Assembly (NCBI RefSeq): GCF_025024155.1
Contig: NW_026251827.1
Location: 21,877-85,876, forward strand
From: Gamsiella multidivaricata
Taxonomy: Eukaryota > Mortierellomycota > Mortierellomycetes > Mortierellales > Mortierellaceae
Length of the DNA stretch: 64,000 nucleotides
Direction of reading: 5' to 3'
The notes under the pieces are model-generated. The model did no database searches, was not told the origin of the DNA, and saw only the letters and a list, made by a program, of their open reading frames with translations. The position numbers and the translations under genes were made by a program. Positions 23,049-34,872 of the stretch are shown piece after piece (the first letter of the stretch is position 1; every line of letters begins with the position of its first letter).

Positions 23049-25439
23049 ATGGCCGATGTAGTGCAGCAAAAGGAGGGTCGAGCGGATCTTGTGGATCTCG
23101 CTGATGCCCTTTCTCTCAAAGAGAAGGCACCCTCAGTCGACAGCCTGGACGACAACATCGAAGACTCTGTAAGTGATAAATACGACTTTTCTTTAATCCA
23201 CCTCGTATTAATAATGTCCGAATGCAGGCGTAGAAGTACCGTAATTGACATCGTTCGTATATCTTCGCTTAAATAGCCCATCCCAGAGGTCAGAGCATCG
23301 GTGCCACCTACCGACGACCCCACTCTCCCCACCCGCACTTTCCGCTCATGGTCCCTTGGTATCTTCTTCACCGTCGTCCTTGCCTTTGTGAACCAGTTCT
23401 TCTGGTTCCGCGATAACCCATTGACCATTCGCGTCATGGTCGCGCAGCTGCTCGCCTATCCTCTGGGCAAACTCATGGCTCGTGTCCTTCCCACTCGCAC
23501 CTTCCCCTTCTTTGGCCACAAGTTCAGTCTTAACCCCGGCCCCTTCAACATCAAGGAACACGTTCTCATCACTATCATGGCCAACACCGGCGCAACGACC
23601 TTTGCCGCCATCGATATCATTGTTATCCAACGGCTCTATTACAACGACAGCTGGGGGTTCGGTGGTGGTCTTCTCTTGGTCATCTCGACCCAATTTATCG
23701 GGTATGGCTTCGCTGGTGCTCTTCGTCGCTTCCTGGTTCGCCCTGCTTCCATGGTCTGGCCTGTCAATTTGGTCAACGCGACTCTGTTCCACACTCTCCA
23801 CCGGCGCAACGCCGCTAACGGTGCTCTCCAGGCCCATGGCGATGAGGTTACCTCGTGGAAGATCTCTCGCAACATGTTCTTCTTTGTTGTAGCAGCCATC
23901 TCCTTCGTCTATTATTGGCTCCCCGGCTACATCTTCCCTCTGTTGACGTCGATCAGCTGGCTGTGCTGGATCAATCGCGATTCACTCCTCCTGAACCAGC
24001 TCGGATCTGGACTGAAGGGTATCGGCTATCTCTCTTTCACCCTTGACTGGTCCTCCATGTCCGCTTGGTTGCCCTCGCCTCTTGCCATTCCCTGGTGGGC
24101 CCAGGCTAACATGTTGGCTGGCTTTGTCGTCTTTGTCTGGATCGTAATCCCTATCATGTATTACACCAACCGATACGACGGCAAGTTGTTCCCCATCTAC
24201 AACACCAAGACATACGACAATGTTGGTCAGCCCTACGACCTCCAGCGCGTCCTTGTCAACAACTCCCTGGACGAGGAAAAGTATAACAACTATTCTCCCG
24301 TCCGCATCACTGCCTTCTTCGCCACCATGTATGGTCAGGGTCTTTGCGCCTTGGGTGCTATTGTCTCGCATGCCATCCTTTACCACGGAAAGGAAATTTG
24401 GAGCCGAGTCCGCAGCGCCAAGCAGAAAGATGAAGATATTCACGCTCGTCTGATGGATAACTACCCCGAGTGCCCTGACTGGTGGTACGCTGCCACGTTC
24501 GTCGTTGCCTGCGCCCTGTCCATCCTGACCGTTGAGCTATACCCCTCGAGCGATATGACCTGGTGGCACGTCATTGTCGCCATGTGCCTTGCTGCCATCT
24601 GGACCTTGCCCATTGGTATCTTGACCGCTATCACCTCTCAGGCTCCCTCGATCTCGATGATTTCCGAGTGGGTCTTTGGTGTGATCTCGCCCGGAAAGCC
24701 CATTGGAAACATGATTTTCAAGACCTACGGATTCATCACGGTTCAGCAGGCGATCTTGTTCACCCAGGATCTCAAGCTTGGACATTACATGAAGGTTCCT
24801 CCAAGAGACATGTTTATTTTCCAGATGGTTGGCACTTTGGCGGCAGCTCTTGTCTCCATGGGAACCACCACCTACCTGATGAACAACATCGAGGGCATCT
24901 GTACAGAGGCGGCACAGCATTTCTCATGCCCATCGGCAACGTTGTTCGGTGCGAGCTCTATTGTCTGGGGTGTCGTCGGTCCCCTCAAGTTCCTGTCGCC
25001 CTCGTCAATGTACTACCCTATCGTCTGGTTCTTCTTTATCGGCTTTATGATCCCCGTCCCATTCTGGTTGCTCGCGCGCAAGTACCCCAACTCTTGGGTT
25101 AAGGACGTCAACATGGCTGCGTTCATGCTTGGCGGTGGACCCTACCCACCTGCCGGTACCTCGATCATGCCTACCTGGGCATTGATTGGTTTCATCTCCA
25201 ATTTCTGGATCAAGCGTAGACATTTCGGATGGTGGTCCAAGTACAACTATGTGATGTCGGCAGCCTTGGATGCCGGCGTTGCTGTCTCGGCTCTGGTGAT
25301 CTTCTTCGCGTTGCAGAACAACAACATCAAGATGCCCGAGTGGTGGGGCAACAACCCTAGTTCGATTGACCAGTGCCCAAGAGTGTCCCAGAACTGGGCT
25401 GGCCATGACACCTATGCTGAGAGTGCTACCTCTCTGTAA
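23049..25439 (+). CDS. OPT-family oligopeptide transporter
   Basis: This is a proton-coupled importer of small peptides (or related metal chelates) at the plasma membrane. The exons are 23049-23168 and 23277-25439, giving 760 residues. An acidic cytosolic N-terminus of about 85 residues precedes a long polytopic region. The OPT signature is clear: NPGPFNIKEH with ITIMANTG, then KLGHYMKVPPRDMF, CPSATLFGASSIVWGVVGP, and the late GGGPYPPAGTSIMPTW segment. About 14-16 membrane spans are expected. Length fits fungal ISP4/OPT proteins. Substrate is not readable from sequence. The codons are strongly C/G-ending, which suggests high expression. Confidence 0.95.
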
Positions 25440-26799
25440 TACTCAAGAAAGCATAATGCCTTGGGTCCATCCCTTTCGGTGGTCCTATACCACTAATTTG
25501 TATCATACCCTCATAGCCACTTTACATAGCATACATTGTTGTAATTATAATCATTTTTTATCAAAAATTCCGACATGCCTGGCGCATTCTTATGTCCTCC
25601 ACACATGGATACGCATACACATGCGTATAGTTCGCAAGCGTACTTGTTGAACGTCGATATGAACAGTTGTGAACGCTTTGAAGCCACTCCTTCTTTTCCT
25701 TATCCATCCCCCGGAGATTCATGGTTGTGTGGGAACAGGCCAAGCAGGGTAAACCTTGAACCATTTAAAACCGAGTTGTGTAACAAAACAAGGCGGGCAA
25801 TGATGAGATCGCACCTGGGGAAGGCGCTTTTTTTTTTTTCTCGAACCACACGAGCGCCTTTGTATAAATGTGGAGGTACTGCGGCGTTAGGCAGGCAGCA
25901 TTTTTCAAGGTCCTATTAAGAAAAGACTCCTGAAGAGTCATCGTGAGCAATCGCTAGGCAACGTGCGACAGAGTGTATGCTCAGGCTGCAAGGGGTGCGA
26001 AGAGAGCTAGAGCAAGGGGTTTAGAGTGGATCTAATGGAGCACTGGGAAGCCATGAAACATTACGACTCTTCGATAAAGCGCTTCTACGAGATACACAGT
26101 TGGTTCGAAAGAATATATTGTGGGCGAAATGACTGTGCGTCATACTTTGTCTATCTTTTGGGAGGTACCGAGGGTATGTACGTTCGCCACATGGATGTGT
26201 AGAATGCTCACTGGTGAGCTGGGCGTAGTTACCCTGGTAAGATTCGGTTTTATTCTCCTCCAAGTGCAGTCTCACATCATGCGCTCTTCTACAGACCGAA
26301 GCCCCCGCTGCAGATGGAAGGAGGGAAGATTAAAAGGCGCCCGTTCTTCTTCGTTTTTTTGTTTTTTTATTATGTTCCTGACCATTCATGCGATGGTTCG
26401 CGATTTGGCGTGGACAGCCTAAAGATGACAAGGGCGTGTGTGTTTCCCTTATTTGGACCCGAACCAGGGTGCATATTTTCTTCCGCTTCGATGGTTTAGC
26501 TTTGTGCAGAGCTGAGCTTGAGTTGATTAAACAAAGTTATCCTCGGGGAAGTTGAACCTTATCCTCAAGAGAAATATAAGAAAAGTGGGTCCTCCAACCA
26601 AGGTGCCCGCCTCTTTCCCTTATCCCCGGCCTTTTTCTTTGCGGATTACCCCTCTCTTCACTCTTCACTCTTCATTCTCCACTCTCCACTCTCCATATTT
26701 CCTTCACTCAATTGCCCATCCACCCTCAATTAGCCCGCATTCAATAATTTGATCCGCAAACCCCGTTCACACATCCTTTCCACATATCCTCAACACAGC
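25440..26799. other. intergenic, 1.36 kb
   Basis: This is the OPT 3' flank and the promoter side of the MFS gene. A CTCTTCACTC-type pyrimidine repeat at about 26650-26700 precedes the MFS start. No gene is recognised. Confidence 0.6.
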
Positions 26800-29517
26800 A
26801 TGCCCATGAAGGACGGTAGTATCCTTTCACGGACATCCAGCTCCACAACCACTCGTCTAGAGACAGATATTGCTCCCTCGCACGACCACCCTAAAGATAA
26901 AATCCAGCCCACATCTACCACCATCCTATCAGATAAGAAGACAGGTGTCGAGTATGAGGCCGGGAAGGGCAACACCGACTCAAGGAGTATAATCGACATC
27001 GAGAGCGGTGTTCCAGTCAACGAAGAGAAGACAGAGGAGCAGATCCTCGCACAGGAGGTGCAGACCCTACCCATGAAGCAGCTCCTGCCTGCGTTTTTGG
27101 GGTAAACAACAGACTTCTCGTTCTGCAGCCAAACTCGCTGATCTAGATCTCACTCATCTAACTCTTCGCAATATCTTTTCGCTCATAACAAAACAGTGTC
27201 GCATTAACCATGTTCATGGCTGCATTGGACAACAGTATCGTATCGACAGCTCTGCCCAAGATCGGAACCGAGTTTGCGGCGTCCAATCAAGTAGAGCTTG
27301 TCTTTACGTGTTATGTTATCACTGCCAATGCTTTTCAAGGTATGTTCTCTTCTCTTAATTCCTCCTCTTCTTTTTTTTTATTCTTCGCACATCCTGTTGC
27401 ATTATGTGGTTGGCTTTAAAATTACGCTTCGCTTCCTCCCTCCTCTCCTCATCTGTCTTTTGCCAAAATGACTCGGCATACTCAGATTGCATCAACTGCA
27501 AAAAAGATCTTATAATAAAGGGACATTCAACGTGTTTTCTTTTGTGCTGCGATGATGGGGCGTAGCCAATTTTTTCTCCAGAAGCTTTCCTCCTCCCCCA
27601 ACTATGCTGTTTGTTTTGTCGCACAGACAACTGTGGAGAAGGAAATCGGGGGCAAGTGCTGGGTTCTTCAATCATTCAGCCAGTCACCTGTCGACCATAT
27701 TCTCACATCACCCTGTTTCATCCCTCTCTTATTTTTTTTTTCTTCTACCCGTCCCCTCTCTCATGTACATGTTCGGTTGATGTTCACAAGGTCTGTGGGG
27801 CCGTTGTTCCAACATCTTTGGCCGCAAGCCTACGGTGTTTGTGGTGGTCAGCATCTTTGTCCTCGGCTCTATCCTTTCCGGTGCCAGCAGGTCGATGAAC
27901 ATGTTCCTCGGCTGCCGCGCCCTCGCGGGCATGGGTGCCGGTGGTATCTTCTCACTCTCCAACATCATTATTGCGGATCTGGTCTCGATCCGGGACCGTG
28001 GCAAGTTCCAGGGGTTCATCTCGGCCGTGTTTGCTATTTCAGCGTTGGTTGGACCGGTCATGGGAGGGGCGTTCGTGGACAAGGTCAGTTGGCGGTGGTG
28101 CTTTTACATCCAGGTAGCCCTGGGTGCGATCACGATCCCGACGATGGCGATTATGTTGAAGCTGCCAAGACCCAAGGGGGATGTGTGGCAGAAATTGGTG
28201 GCCATTGACTGGGCAGGGACGTTCTTTATGGCCACGACGACTGTGTTCTTGTTGTTGCCGACAAACCTTGGAGGAAACATGTATCCATGGAAATCGTAAG
28301 TTTTTTTTTTTTTTTTTAGTTAGGTCGTAAATGCTATGCGTCCTTGAGTACGAAACATGCAAGGTTGTCAAATAGCGGCGCGATTTACTCTCTGTTTTGC
28401 TGCTGCATTGTAGACCATTGATCATCACGTTGTATGTGTTGGCGATTCCTTCCATCGCCGCGTTCCTTTACGTCGAGGCATACTATGCCAAGCATCCCAT
28501 TGTTCCTTCATATCTTTGGAAGAACAGAAACGTCGTGACCTTGTTCGGCCTCAATGTCTTCATGGGCATGACTTTCTGGACCCTGATCTTCTATCTCCCT
28601 ATTTATTTCCAGGTATGCAACAAATGAAAAAAGAAAAAAAAAAAACGCGTAGCCCAAGAAGCGTAATTTCGTAGCGCAGAGATCCTAACCTTGCACTCAA
28701 TCATGTCCAATATTAGATTATCGAACACGAGACAGCAACAGCAGCTGGTTTGACCATGATTCCTCTCGAGGCTGGAATCTTCATTTCATCCAACATCGCC
28801 GGCGTGCTCGTCTCAAAGTTTGGCAAGTACCGCCCTTATGTTTTCACCGGCACTGGAATCTCCGTCGTTGGTATCGGTCTTTGTCTTGTCTTGGCCAATA
28901 CCTCTTCCAAGGCCATTCATGTTGTTGTGTTGCTCGTCTGCGGTCTTGGTATCGGACAACTGTTCCCTTGCCTGATTGTTGCGATCCAGGCCTCGGTCGA
29001 GCGTCAGGATTTGGCGACAGTCTCTGCATTGCACAATTTCTTCCGTATGACCGGATCCGGATTCGGAGTCGCCATTAACGGAGCCTTGTTCCAGAACCAA
29101 CTCAAGAGCTCTTTGGATCGGTCGAACGTACCTGCAGAATACGTCGAAATGGCTGTGTCATCCGCACAGAGGATCGTCAACATCCCAATTGAGTTCCGGG
29201 GTGAGGTCGAGGGTATTTATCTGAACAGTATGAAGACCGTCTTCAAGGCCACGATTCCTATGGCGGCGATCATGTTCCTGTTAACGTTCAACTTGAGACA
29301 TATAAGACTGAACTCCAAGACAGGAGCTGCTCCAAGTCGTGCTTCATCGCCGCCACCAGCAACGACAATAATGGAGGAGGAAAAGATAGCTGTGATGGAC
29401 GAGAAGGATCTCGAGGGCCAACGCGGTGCGGCGGTCAGCAGCAGCCTGAACGGTGGAAGCAAAGAGGAGTTTGTTGAAGAGAATCAAACTGAATCTAAAA
29501 AGAGCGCGCTGCGATGA
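26800..29517 (+). CDS. MFS multidrug exporter, DHA2 (14-TMS) family
   Basis: This is a proton-driven exporter of drugs or metabolites at the plasma or vacuolar membrane. The exons are 26800-27101, 27197-27339, 27791-28295, 28414-28612 and 28717-29517, giving 649 residues. After a Ser/Thr-rich cytosolic tail of about 100 residues come the DHA2 marks: MAALDNSIVSTALPKIG, motif A LWGRCSNIFGRKP, GCRALAGMGAGGIFSLSN and motif C GPVMGGAF. The last membrane span ends at RHIRLNS and a Glu-rich tail follows. All five exons are in phase with no lesion. It contrasts with the damaged relative at 47828-49873, from which it differs in most intron positions. The substrate cannot be named. Confidence 0.93.
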
Positions 29518-30521
29518 GATGCGCACGCGCTTGATTGACTAATACGCTTGCACCTCCATTTTCGCATTTCTATTGTAGTTGTAGTTTTTCTCTCTAATAA
29601 ACTCGAGTAATTCTTAGTAGAAAGCCTCGTGTTTACGTGATCTAACCTTGCTGGAAAGGGGGGAGGGAAGAACATAATAAGTCATTTTCGTGCGCAACCT
29701 GCGCACGACGATCCCTTTCTCACCCTCTCTCTTATTCTAATCGAGTGGGACATGCTCTTGGTCGGTGGAATGGGCCGATGGAACACTTTACTATGCTACA
29801 GCCCACGTAGATGCATGACCATGCGGGCAAAAAGATGTATGAATGCATCGAATGGGCACAGATCGCATGTGGCGTTGGGAATGTCACTTTGCTCTGTGTT
29901 CTTGACAGATAGGCCGCAGGACAGCGATTGTGCATTGTGCATTAGATTGCAATTTTAATCTGAAAGGTGATTGGCGTGCCTGAGGAAGTGCGGTTTCATC
30001 GCACACACGTGACATGAAATTGTTGTTTGAGATGGCCGTCTTTGGTGCGGTTGACTCTGCTGGACTCTGGAAAGAGGTCCCAACAGCGGACTCGCCTCCC
30101 CCCGGTCCCCTGGCATGGGCCTTCTCCTCGGTCTTGGACGAAACTACTCCAAGGAATGTTTAAATCAGGCTTTCTTTGCTCATCTTCTTCTGACTTTGTG
30201 CATTCGCTTGTCCCTCGTTATATCCATCACAAAAAAAATTACCAGGCTAGACTATTACACAAAGATTTGGGCTGCAAAAATAGCCATTTGTCGTCCCGCA
30301 CCCTGTGCTGTCGCTCCACGCCCTCATCAAACCCCGAAAATACACAACCCAACCCTAGAACCTTGACCCATCTACCCTTCTTTTTCCCTTCTTCTCTCCT
30401 CTGTTGACTCTTTCCTCGCCTTTACTCCTCCTGCCATCTCACGAACGCATCTGCCGCAAATCGATTATCTACTCGCATTTATACCTATCAGCTGCAGCGT
30501 CTCTATCTACCAGAAAAAAAT
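29518..30521. other. intergenic, 1.0 kb
   Basis: There is no gene. A C/T-rich leader-like region at 30340-30520 precedes the next start codon. Confidence 0.6.
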
Positions 30522-31250
30522 ATGTCGACCGAATCCACACAACCGCGTACAGTCACAGTACCAGTATCACAGGCACCACTCTCGCCCCGATCAACAAGAG
30601 CATCCACCGCCGTTCACGATAGCCCCTGGTCATATGGTGCTTATAACCCTGATGATACCAACAGGGCATCAGGAGGCTACAACAACAACCGAGCCCCGCC
30701 GGACGATCACCGATTTCCAGCCCAGCAAGAGCCTCAAGATCCCTTACGCCATTCCATGGCGCAACAGCAACAACAGTCAGCGTCTCCATCTTACAGGCAC
30801 GACGATCCCAGGACGGGCGGCTACCAACCCACTTCGCCCATGCAAGCCCCCACATCACCTTCATTGGACTACTCCCAGGCGCCCATGTCTCCTCTTCCGC
30901 CATACATCGCACGACCACCCCCCGCAATGGCACCGCCTCAGTATTACCAAGAGATTCACCAGGAGACTCAGGCGCCCGATCAGATGGGACCCATGGGCAC
31001 GGACGACCGGATAGGACACGGATATGCAGCTGGAGATGCGTCGGTCTGGGGCCCTGGAGGGACTGGTCGGTCGAGTCGTCAGGACGAAGAGATGTTGTAT
31101 CGATCTGCAGGGCAGTTCAATCCTAATAAGAGGTCAGGTTATGGTGAAGAGGACCCAAAGCAGGGCGAGTGCTGTTCGTTTCTGAGGGACATAGCCGAGT
31201 TCTGTCCGTGTTTCTGTTTATGCTGCGTTTGCTTCTCGGCTCTTAATTAG
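30522..31250 (+). CDS. disordered Pro/Gln-rich protein with a Cys-rich C-terminal membrane-binding tail
   Basis: Single exon, 242 residues. Residues 1-210 are low complexity: Pro, Gln, Ser, Tyr and Gly rich with SPxY-like repeats (TSPMQAPTSPSLDYSQAPMSP), so probably disordered. The last 26 residues hold eight Cys mixed with Phe and Leu (CCSFLRDIAEFCPCFCLCCVC). That tail resembles the CYSTM-type cysteine-rich modules that attach stress-related proteins to membranes, or a palmitoylated anchor. The similarity is by composition, not by a confirmed family match. The ATG has an A-rich context (aaaaaaatATG). Confidence 0.72.
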   Translation: MSTESTQPRTVTVPVSQAPLSPRSTRASTAVHDSPWSYGAYNPDDTNRASGGYNNNRAPPDDHRFPAQQEPQDPLRHSMAQQQQQSASPSYRHDDPRTGGYQPTSPMQAPTSPSLDYSQAPMSPLPPYIARPPPAMAPPQYYQEIHQETQAPDQMGPMGTDDRIGHGYAAGDASVWGPGGTGRSSRQDEEMLYRSAGQFNPNKRSGYGEEDPKQGECCSFLRDIAEFCPCFCLCCVCFSALN

Positions 31251-31344
31251 CCACAACAAAGTGGGCAGGGGTGTTTTCTTTTTTTTGGTAGGCGATGTTG
31301 TAGGTCTTCCCAGGCTAGCGTGTCTATAGCATATTCGCACATAC

Positions 31345-31380
31345 ACATTCACATTCACATTCACATTCACATTCACATTC
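31345..31380. repeat. ACATTC hexamer repeat (6 copies)
   Basis: Six perfect ACATTC units lie downstream of the disordered-protein gene, between genes. Confidence 0.9.
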
Positions 31381-31531
31381 ACTTCACATACCAGTAAAAA
31401 AAAACACACAGACACACATATTCTAATGAATCACGCTGACAAAAGGGTGTACTGCGGATTAGTTGAATAAAACGGCACACACATTTCCTGTTGATTGAAC
31501 ACAGGCCAGTCCTCATTCACAAGAAAAGCAA

Positions 31532-32050
31532 ATGTCGGCGACGATTCGCAATTTCGAAAAAAGGGATCAAGAGGTGGTCCGCAGCTTGGTGCTCGAGGGC
31601 CTAGCTGAGCGTTGGGGCCCTGCATTCGACCCCTCATACAATCAAGACATTCTCGACATTCACAGCTACTATGTCGAACACCATCGCGCCACCGTCGTAG
31701 TGCTCGAGGACTCTGAACACGGGATCATCGGTTGTGGGATCCTGCTCCCCTTGCCAGCGGAGGACATTTATGGGACCTGGTGCTCTGAGCAAGCGTCGAG
31801 GACCGAGCAACTGACAGGACACAAACTCTGCAGGATGATGCGCCTATCCGTGGCCAAGGACCACCGAGGCAAGGGATATGCCAAGAAGATCATCCAGCAT
31901 CTTATCAATGCGGCAAAGGAGCAAGGGTTCGATCGAATCTTAGTCGAGACAGAGACGCTTTGGACGAGTGCGGTGCAGATCTACAGGGCCATGGGGTTCC
32001 AGGTCGTGGAGGCGGGGGAGGAGAACATACACTATGAGTACGAACTTTGA
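31532..32050 (+). CDS. GNAT-family N-acetyltransferase
   Basis: Single exon, 172 residues. The acetyl-CoA binding motif A is clear: LCRMMRLSVAKDHRGKGYAKKIIQHLI, with the R/Q-x-x-G-x-G/A loop as RGKGYA. Motif B follows (ILVETETLWTSAVQIYRAMGFQVV). The N-terminal half (IRNFEKRDQEVVRSLV) is typical of small GNAT proteins. The substrate is unknown. It is compact and intron-free, unusual among its neighbours, which leaves room for a horizontal origin. That is only a suggestion, since its composition looks like the rest of the window. Confidence 0.85.
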   Translation: MSATIRNFEKRDQEVVRSLVLEGLAERWGPAFDPSYNQDILDIHSYYVEHHRATVVVLEDSEHGIIGCGILLPLPAEDIYGTWCSEQASRTEQLTGHKLCRMMRLSVAKDHRGKGYAKKIIQHLINAAKEQGFDRILVETETLWTSAVQIYRAMGFQVVEAGEENIHYEYEL

Positions 32051-32407
32051 GGAGCGTATCGCGTAAGGATACCCAGGCACATCCCCCATTAGGGTTTACC
32101 TGCCGCGGAATGTTATGTGCAAGTGCCAGGGGCGCCATTTTGGTGGCAACTCACGGCTACGGACGAGCAATTGACCAATCACAGCGTGGGAGGAGTCTCC
32201 ATTGTTTTCACTGCGAAGCACAAAAAAAAAATTGACGACGAAGTCACCTTGCAGCTCTGCAGTATAAAAGGGACCCTCGTCTGGATGAGACGAACATTCC
32301 CTTTCGGGCCTCTTTCATTCTCACTACAATAAATCGTTGCCTTCAAAACAACTCCCTTGTTCCTTGCTGCCTTTGTCTCCTTTTGTCACTCTTCCACCTT
32401 ATCAACA
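32051..32407 (+). promoter_or_regulatory. CTP synthase promoter (CCAAT and TATA boxes)
   Basis: CCAAT occurs at 32175-32179 and a strong TATAAAAG at 32263-32270, 138 bases before the start codon. A C/T-rich tract lies in between, which is a well-formed housekeeping promoter. Confidence 0.65.
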
Positions 32408-34298
32408 ATGGTCAAGAAGTACGTTCTCGTCTCCGGAGGTGTCATCTCAGGCATCGGCAAGGGCATCATTGCATCCTCCACTGGTCTCCTGCTCAAGACC
32501 ATGGGTCTCAAGGTCACCTCGATCAAGATTGACCCTTACTTGAACATTGATGCCGGAACCTTGTCTCCCCTGGATCACGGTAAATACCAGCATTTGTTTT
32601 CTTGACTGATTGCTGGTTGCAGCAGGCTGCATAATTCTGCCGCCACGAATGCTTTTCAAACAGTGAGGGAATAAAAAAAAAAATATTTACAGTGGCGGAG
32701 GCCCTAATATTTTTTTTTTTTTTTTTTTTTTTTTTTGGGTCCTGTCAGGCGAGGTATTTGTTTTGAACGATGGTGGTGAGGTGGACCTCGATCTTGGCAA
32801 CTATGAGCGTTACCTCGATGTGACCCTGACTAGGGCCAACAACATCACGACTGGCAAGATCTATCGCGATGTCATTGAGCGCGAGCGCAAGGGCGATTAC
32901 CTTGGCAAGACTGTCCAGGTGGTTCCCCACATCACCGATGCCATTCAGGACTGGGTTGAGCGTGTTGCCACCATCCCTGTCGATGACTCTGGCGAGGAGC
33001 CCGATGTCTGCATTATTGAACTCGGAGGCACTGTCGGTGACATCGAGTCCGCCCCCTTTGTCGAGGCCATGCGTCAGTTTCAATTCCGTGTCGGCCACGA
33101 GAACTTTGCCCTGATCCACGTCTCCTTGGTCCCTACCATTGGATCTGTGGGTGAACAAAAGACCAAGCCCACCCAGGCCTCGATCCGTGATCTCCGTGGA
33201 CTGGGTCTTACCCCCGATCTGATTGCCTGCCGTTGCGAGAAGACTGGTCTTGACGAGGGTATCCGGGCCAAGATCTCCATGTTTTGTCACGTCCAGCCCA
33301 ACCAGGTCCTTGCCGTCCGTGATTGCAACTCTGTCTATCATGTCCCTGAGCTCTTGAGGGATCAGGGCCTGGTCGATTTCCTCTGGAAACGTCTGAACAT
33401 CGACCAGACTGTCACGATCTCACCTGCCCTGAAGGTAAAGGGAGATGAGATGTGGAAGAAGTGGAACGATTTGACATCCTCTCAGGAGCGTCTCCACGAT
33501 TCGGACGTCGTCACAATCGCCCTAGTTGGCAAGTACACGAACCTTCAGGACTCCTACGCCTCGGTTGTCAAGGCCCTGGAGCACGCTACCTTGGCTCTCC
33601 GCAAAAAGTTGGTTATCAAGTGGATCGAAGGTACCGATCTTGAGCCCGAGACCCGTACCTCCAACCCTGTCAAGTACCACAACGCGTGGACGGACCTTTG
33701 CGCCGCCCAGGGTATCCTCGTCACTGGAGGGTTCGGTCGTCGTGGAACTGAGGGCAAGGTTGCCGCCGCCAAGTGGGCCCGTGAGCAGAAGATCCCTTAC
33801 CTTGGTATCTGCTTGGGTCTTCAGATTGCCGTCATTGAATTCGCTCGCAATATCTGCGGCATGCCCGGGGCCAACTCGATTGAGCTGGATGAGAACACGA
33901 CCACACCCGTGGTTGTGTATATGCCAGAGATCAGCAAGACTCACCTCGGAGGCACCATGCGCCTGGGTCTTCGCCCCACCGAGTTTCAGTCCGGCACTGA
34001 GAACTCAGTTATCCGCAAGCTGTACGGCGGTGGATCGACTGTCTTGGAGCGTCACCGCCATCGTTATGAGGTCAACCCCGAGCTCATTGAAAGGTTCGAG
34101 GCCAAGGGTCTTCAGTTTGTCGGCAAGGACGAGACGGGTCAGCGCATGGAGATTGTTGAGCTGGCTGATCATCCATATTTTGTTGGAGTGCAGTATCACC
34201 CTGAATTGCTGACGCGTCCGCTGAAGCCCTCGCCTCCCTTTGTTGGACTCATCTTGGCTGCCACCGGTGAGCTTCAGAAGCACATCTCGGCCATGTAA
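32408..34298 (+). CDS. URA7: CTP synthase
   Basis: This converts UTP, ATP and glutamine to CTP, the last step of pyrimidine nucleotide synthesis; the enzyme forms filaments in many cells. The exons are 32408-32579 and 32749-34298, giving 573 residues. The synthetase domain opens with [19 protein letters not shown] and contains [38 protein letters not shown] and [11 protein letters not shown]. The glutaminase domain has the nucleophile in [10 protein letters not shown] and the catalytic His/Glu in GVQYHPE. The length matches yeast Ura7/Ura8. The single intron holds a 27-base poly-T run. Confidence 0.96.
32710..32736. repeat. 27-base poly-T in the CTP synthase intron
   Basis: A T run 12 bases from the acceptor ...cctgtcag, on the coding strand, so it may serve as an extreme polypyrimidine tract. 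Confidence 0.9.
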
Positions 34299-34872
34299 AT
34301 GAAAAGCATCCACGAAGTAGATATATATTTTTATATTTGCTCGCCATGGTAGTAGATTGTAGCTAGCTTATATATCGAGTCTCTCATATACATCGTCGTT
34401 AGTAACTTATCTTTTCTTTCTCCTCTCTCTCTTTCTTCGTTACCCATCTGTATATCATATCCATCACCACAACTCCATATACTAATGCATCAATATAAAA
34501 CCCAAATACACCACCACTCACTGTCTCCCCGAACAGAAATGACCGATGCAAACAAACGCGTGAGTGCTCAGCCTCATCAATAATGAAAATCTTAAATTAT
34601 GCCACGAGAATAGGCCTGAAACAGTACGCGTTCCAGCCCACACCGTTGCAAATCAGACCATGGCCCACATGTCGCCTTCCTCGATGCTTTCGACAGTGCT
34701 ACCTTACACTGGTATAATAACCCTTCACCCTCTGGTCTACCATTTTTTCTCTTTTCCACTCTTGGTCCATATCCATCGACCCTGACGAATCCCTTTTTAT
34801 CGTTATTCCATTTGCCCCCACGTCCAGTCGAAATCACATCTACACACGTACACACACGCAGGCGTGCGCGTT
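34299..34872. other. intergenic: CTP synthase 3' flank and glucanase promoter
   Basis: There are 574 bases with AT-rich stretches (34320-34420). The last 80 bases are CA rich (acacacg) before the glucanase start. No gene. Confidence 0.6.

Noticed and set aside
23346..23837. Antisense open frames within the OPT gene and similar ones in CTP synthase and PDI
   Set aside because: They mirror the strong codon bias of the sense genes and carry no motifs; they are shadows.
34864..34872. Upstream GTG start for the glucanase
   Set aside because: Nuclear fungal genes start with ATG; the ATG at 34873 is in frame nine bases on.
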